Below, piece after piece: positions 14,693-17,616 of a stretch of DNA of 17,616 bases (positions are counted from its first letter, which is position 1; each line of letters begins with the position of its first letter). Source of the DNA: Synergistaceae bacterium (GTDB taxonomy: Bacteria > Synergistota > Synergistia > Synergistales > Aminobacteriaceae); NCBI GenBank assembly GCA_017447325.1, contig JAFSNU010000309.1, positions 1-17,616 on the forward strand, given 5' to 3'. Both the position numbers and the translations under genes were made by a program. The notes beneath the pieces are model-generated. The model saw nothing but the letters and a program-made list of their open reading frames with translations. It was not told where the DNA came from and searched no databases.

Positions 14693-15898
14693 ATGTTGGA
14701 GACCCTGGAAGTTTTACGGCCTGTGCTGAAGATCGAGGAGAACTCGCCGACTTACGGCAAAATATCGCTTGAGCCTCTTGACAGAGGCTACGGCATGACT
14801 ATCGGCAACGCTTTGCGGCGCGTATTATTGTCGTCGATAAGCGGAGCTGCTATTACAGCCGTGCATATAGACGGAGTTCTGCACGAGTTCAGCACAGTTC
14901 CCGGGGTACGCGAAGATGTAATACAAGTTTTAATGAACTTAAAGCACGTTCCTGTGAAGTCTAAGAGCAGCGAGACGCGTATTATCTCGTTTGACTCGAG
15001 CGAGCTTCCGGCTGACTTTTATGACAGGAAGCCGGCGGTGCTTAAAGCAAAAGACCTGCCGGGCGATCCTGAGGTCGAGTTTATAGACCCGGAAGCTGTG
15101 ATTTGTACGCTTGAGCGGGACGCGCATCTTGTAATGGATTTATATATCGATCAGGGCAAGGGCTATTTATCGTCAGAGCGTCCGAGACCGTCGTCTTTGC
15201 CGATTGACGCGCTGCTTGCGGATGCTATATTCTCGCCGGTGTCGCGCGTGAATTACGAAGTTCAGCCGGCGCGTGTCGGTCAGCGCATAGACTATGAGCG
15301 TCTTGTGCTTGATATTTGGACGAACGGCGTTATATCGCCAGATAAAGCTGTCGGCGAGGCCGCTAAAATCATTCAGACGTATTTTGGAAATATACTCGCA
15401 GATCTTCAGCCGGACGGCAGCGATGACAGCAGCATTGAGACGCCTGTTATCCGTGAGCCTATTATTGTAAGTCCAGATGTCAGCGCTAAGAAGACGGCGA
15501 AAGTTATCGAGGACGAAATTTTGGCGCGGCCTGTGCGTGATTTAGAGCTGACTATCCGCAGTGAAAATTGTTTATTGCGCGGCAATATTCATACGCTCGG
15601 AGATTTGTTGCAGACGACGCGCGATGATTTATTAAAAATTCGCAATTTAGGCAAAATATCGCTTGCTGAGATCGAAGATAAGTTAAAGAGCTTCGGCTAC
15701 AGCCTGAAAGAAAAGAAAGTCACGCCGGTAATGGACTCGGTGAATGCTTTACGCGAGGCTGAGCAGGCGGAAAATGCTGAAAAAGCAGCTGATGATAATG
15801 CCGACGATATTTTTATTGATGATGCAGAGGCTGAGGCAGAAGTAAAAGAAGTAAAAGCTGAAGCTGAGAATGAAGAGTTGAAAGAGGAGGGTAAATAG
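14693..15898 (+). CDS. rpoA: RNA polymerase alpha subunit, with long linker and acidic C-terminal tail
   Basis: The alpha dimer nucleates RNA polymerase assembly, and its C-terminal domain binds UP elements and activators. The 401-residue product is far longer than the usual 310-340. The N-terminal domain covers about 1-238, with the dimerisation motif GYGMTIGNALRRVLLSSISG at 33-51. A linker of about 33 residues (240-272) follows, roughly 20 longer than in E. coli. The C-terminal domain is at about 273-340 (RPVRDLELTIRSENCL; Arg289 aligns with the DNA-binding Arg265 of E. coli; NLGKISLAEIEDKL). The last ~60 residues are a tail, very rich in Ala, Glu and Asp after residue 355. Its GAGGAGGG codons also serve as the rplQ ribosome-binding site. 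ATG 14693 follows AAAGGAG. Confidence 0.98.
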   Translation: MLETLEVLRPVLKIEENSPTYGKISLEPLDRGYGMTIGNALRRVLLSSISGAAITAVHIDGVLHEFSTVPGVREDVIQVLMNLKHVPVKSKSSETRIISFDSSELPADFYDRKPAVLKAKDLPGDPEVEFIDPEAVICTLERDAHLVMDLYIDQGKGYLSSERPRPSSLPIDALLADAIFSPVSRVNYEVQPARVGQRIDYERLVLDIWTNGVISPDKAVGEAAKIIQTYFGNILADLQPDGSDDSSIETPVIREPIIVSPDVSAKKTAKVIEDEILARPVRDLELTIRSENCLLRGNIHTLGDLLQTTRDDLLKIRNLGKISLAEIEDKLKSFGYSLKEKKVTPVMDSVNALREAEQAENAEKAADDNADDIFIDDAEAEAEVKEVKAEAENEELKEEGK

Positions 15899-15904
15899 AG
15901 GGCT

Positions 15905-16291
15905 ATGAGACACCGTGTGGATCATAGAACGCTTGGACGTTACGGCAGTCACAGAAAGGCCATGTTGAGCAACCTGGCCGCGAGCTTGTTTTTAAACGAG
16001 CAGATCACGACGACTGTCACCCGGGCGAAAGAACTTCGCCGCGTTGCTGAGAAGTTAATTACTCGCGCACGCGGCGGCAGCGTGCATGATATTAGAGTTG
16101 TATTTTCCCGTATGCCGCATAAAGAGGCCGCGACGAAATTATTTGATGTTCTTGTTCCGCGTTATAAAGCATTTGACAAAGGCGGATATACGCGCATTGT
16201 CAAGCTTGGAGCGAGAAAGGGCGACGGCGCGGAAATGGCCGTCATTCAGCTTATTAATAAGGACGAGAAGAAGGACGAGAAAACTGAGTAA
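15905..16291 (+). CDS. rplQ: 50S ribosomal protein L17
   Basis: L17 is a large-subunit protein near the exit tunnel. The 128-residue product begins MRHRVDHRTLGRYGSHRKAM, continues LSNLAASLFLNEQITTTVTR AKELRRVAEKLITRARGG, and ends GGYTRIVKLGARKGDGAEMA with a Lys/Glu/Asp tail. Start ATG 15905 is 6 bases after rpoA, with GAGGAGGG at the rpoA end. The next reading frame, an EcfA-type ATPase, appears to start within the last codons of rplQ (8-base overlap), matching the known rpoA-rplQ-ecfA order of Firmicutes. Confidence 0.98.
   Translation: MRHRVDHRTLGRYGSHRKAMLSNLAASLFLNEQITTTVTRAKELRRVAEKLITRARGGSVHDIRVVFSRMPHKEAATKLFDVLVPRYKAFDKGGYTRIVKLGARKGDGAEMAVIQLINKDEKKDEKTE
16271..16275 (+). promoter_or_regulatory. 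Shine-Dalgarno sequence supporting a CTG start of the ecfA-like gene
   Basis: AAGGA inside the rplQ tail lies 8 bases ahead of CTG at 16284, a near-optimal spacing. Because neither ATG, GTG nor TTG occurs in frame between 16209 and the Walker A region, this is the main support for the start choice. Confidence 0.45.
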
Positions 16292-17616
16292 CACGCCGTT
16301 TATCGAGTTAAAATCAGTCTCGTTTGCTTATGAAGCTGAGAGTAAAAACGCTTTAAATAATATCTCGTTAAAAATTTATGAAGGCGAACGCGTCGTAATT
16401 CTTGGACATAACGGCTCTGGGAAATCGACGCTCGCAAAAATAATGGGCGCTCTGCAAAATCCTTTGCAGGGCGTTTGCCTTATCAAAAACCGTGACGTTA
16501 GAGAAATTAAATTTGAAGATTTAAGAACTTTAATCGGCATGCTCTTTCAAAATCCGGACAATCAAATTATAGCGTCTGTGTTGGAAGATGATATTGCATT
16601 TGCGCCGGAAAATCAGGGGCTTAATTCAAATTTAATTAATAAATTAGTTAATCACGCAATAAAAATTACAGGTTTAGAAAATAAAGCCGGAGCTTTAACG
16701 TCCGAGATGTCGGGCGGAGAGAAGCAGCGCATGGCACTGGCCGGAGCTGTCGCCGCGCAGGTTAAGTGTTTAATTTTAGACGAGCCGACGGCGATGCTTG
16801 ACCCCGAAGGCCGCGTTCAAGTCGAGAAAGTTATTAAAGACTTGCATAAATCAGGCGTGACGATAATTCAAATTACGCATCAGTTAGAATTTTTTGACGA
16901 TAAAAATAATTTAGACGTTGATAGAGTTTTGGTCTTGTCACATGGAAATTTAGTCTGGGAAGGCGAGCCGGAAAAATTTTTGCCGCTTGCCGAGAGCATG
17001 GGCTTTGAAAAATTTGAGCGCCCTGTTAGTCTCGAAGAGCTGAAAAATATTTTAGCTGAAAATAAAAATTTAAAACTCGGCGAAGCTGAGAGCTTGAGCG
17101 TGAACGCAAGTCAAGAGCAGAACGCGAGACTTGAGAGCAAAGATTTTAAGAGCAGCACGGAAATTTTTAAATTCGGAGAGAGCAAGGCTGAGAGCTTGAG
17201 CGTGAACGCAAGTCAAAGGCAGCAAGCAAGATTTAAAAGCGCAGAGCCTGACAGCAGCACAGAAAATTTTAAACTCGGCGAGGGCGAGGCTGAGAGTTTG
17301 AGCTTGAACGCAGGGCAAGAGCAGCACGCAAGGCTTAAGAGCGCAGAGCCTGACAGCAGCACAGAAAATTTTAAACTCGGCGAGGGCGAGGCTGAGAGTT
17401 TGAGCTTGAACGCAGGGCAAGAGCAGCACGCAAGATTTAAGAGCGCAGAGCTTGAGAGCAGCGCGGAAAATTTTACACTCGGCGAGGGCGAGGCTGAGAG
17501 TTTGAGCGTGAACGCAAGTCAAGAGCAGAACGCGAGACTTGAGAGCAAAGATTTTAAGAGCAGCACGGAAATTTTTAAATTCGGAGAGAGCAAGGCTGAG
17601 AGCTTGAGCGTGAACG
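16284..17616 (+). CDS. ecfA1: EcfA-type ABC transporter ATPase with C-terminal 34-residue repeat array (3' end outside window)
   Basis: This reads as an energy-coupling-factor transporter ATPase, which pairs with a second ATPase and EcfT to drive S-component-mediated vitamin or metal uptake. Numbering from CTG 16284: N-terminal SNTPFIELKSVSFAYE, Walker A GHNGSGKST at 41-49, Q-loop FQNPDNQI at 88-95, ABC signature SGGEKQR at 143-149, Walker B LILDEP at 163-168 followed by the LDP D-loop, and H-loop His199. The EcfA-like C-terminal region ends near SLEELKNIL (about residue 260). From residue 268 the same frame enters a 34-residue tandem repeat and stays open to the window edge, so at least 444 residues are encoded against about 270-290 for the family. 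No ATG, GTG or TTG lies near the expected N-terminus; CTG overlapping the rplQ stop is the best candidate, the alternative TTG at 16206 being deep inside rplQ. Its place after rplQ is the usual one for ecfA1. Confidence 0.88.
   Translation, partial: MSNTPFIELKSVSFAYEAESKNALNNISLKIYEGERVVILGHNGSGKSTLAKIMGALQNPLQGVCLIKNRDVREIKFEDLRTLIGMLFQNPDNQIIASVLEDDIAFAPENQGLNSNLINKLVNHAIKITGLENKAGALTSEMSGGEKQRMALAGAVAAQVKCLILDEPTAMLDPEGRVQVEKVIKDLHKSGVTIIQITHQLEFFDDKNNLDVDRVLVLSHGNLVWEGEPEKFLPLAESMGFEKFERPVSLEELKNILAENKNLKLGEAESLSVNASQEQNARLESKDFKSSTEIFKFGESKAESLSVNASQRQQARFKSAEPDSSTENFKLGEGEAESLSLNAGQEQHARLKSAEPDSSTENFKLGEGEAESLSLNAGQEQHARFKSAELESSAENFTLGEGEAESLSVNASQEQNARLESKDFKSSTEIFKFGESKAESLSVN
17085..17616 (+). 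repeat. 102-bp in-frame tandem repeat array (5.2 units, continues past the window)
   Basis: Unit starts at 17085, 17187, 17289, 17391, 17493 and 17595 are spaced exactly 102 bases, with no indels; each begins GCTGAGAG. A unit encodes 34 residues: it opens AESLSVNASQEQNARLE or AESLSLNAGQEQHAR and closes with an ENFKLGEGE or EIFKFGESK type segment, polar and charged with few hydrophobics. Two subtypes occur: units 1 and 5 differ by a single base, units 3 and 4 form another close pair, and unit 2 is a chimera, its start like unit 1 and its end like unit 3. Bases 17502-17616 are identical to 17094-17208, suggesting a 408-bp (four-unit) higher-order period. The coding strand is purine-rich. Confidence 0.95.

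Noticed and set aside
17070..17522. A 150-residue Cys- and Leu-rich open frame on the - strand through the repeat array
   Set aside because: The 102-bp unit is a multiple of three, so any stop-free frame in one unit stays open in all. It has no ribosome-binding site or known domain, and the + strand frame continues an ATPase with clear motifs.
17085..17616. CRISPR array
   Set aside because: The repeats are contiguous, with no unique spacers, a 102-bp period that preserves the reading frame, and no cas genes nearby.

Overview
The window is a 17.6-kb ribosomal-protein superoperon read entirely on the + strand: the 3' end of tuf, then the S10, spc and alpha operons fused without a convincing break, then an ABC ATPase gene that leaves the window. 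No gene lies on the - strand, there are no tRNA or rRNA genes, and no gene-free stretch exceeds 100 bases.

Organism. The order tuf-rpsJ...secY-adk-map-KOW gene-infA-rpmJ-rpsM-rpsK-rpoA-rplQ-ecfA is the layout known from Firmicutes (especially Clostridia) and some related phyla such as Synergistota. Zinc-binding (C+) forms of S14, L24, L36 and adenylate kinase fit this. Coding sequence is of moderate GC, while several spacers are almost pure A/T. I lean to a Synergistota- or Clostridia-like bacterium, but the phylum is inference. The left edge cuts tuf, often multicopy, and the right edge stops inside a tandem repeat, so the window may be a whole metagenomic contig bounded by repeats.

Layout. 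1-931 partial EF-Tu; 984-5837 S10 operon (rpsJ rplC rplD rplW rplB rpsS rplV rpsC rplP rpmC) with rpsQ at 5860-6147; 6151-11621 spc operon (rplN rplX rplE rpsN rpsH rplF rplR rpsE rpmD rplO secY); 11639-13685 adk, map, a KOW-domain gene and infA; 13725-16291 rpmJ rpsM rpsK rpoA rplQ. rpsD (S4) is absent from its common place between rpsK and rpoA. The genes jointly supply ribosomal proteins, elongation and initiation factors, the SecY translocon, methionine removal from new chains, nucleotide balance and the RNA polymerase alpha subunit.

The unusual part is the right end. From about 16284 an EcfA-type ATPase (energy-coupling-factor vitamin/metal transporter) overlaps the rplQ stop and seems to start at CTG. 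Just past its normal C-terminus the same frame runs into an exact 102-bp (34-residue) tandem repeat, five full units plus 22 bases, still open at the window edge. Units 5-6 copy units 1-2 almost perfectly, giving a possible 408-bp higher-order period. Other departures from family norm are a 401-residue RpoA with a long linker and acidic tail, an IF-1 with an Asn/Gly-rich N-terminal extension, and a TTG-started KOW protein overlapping map.
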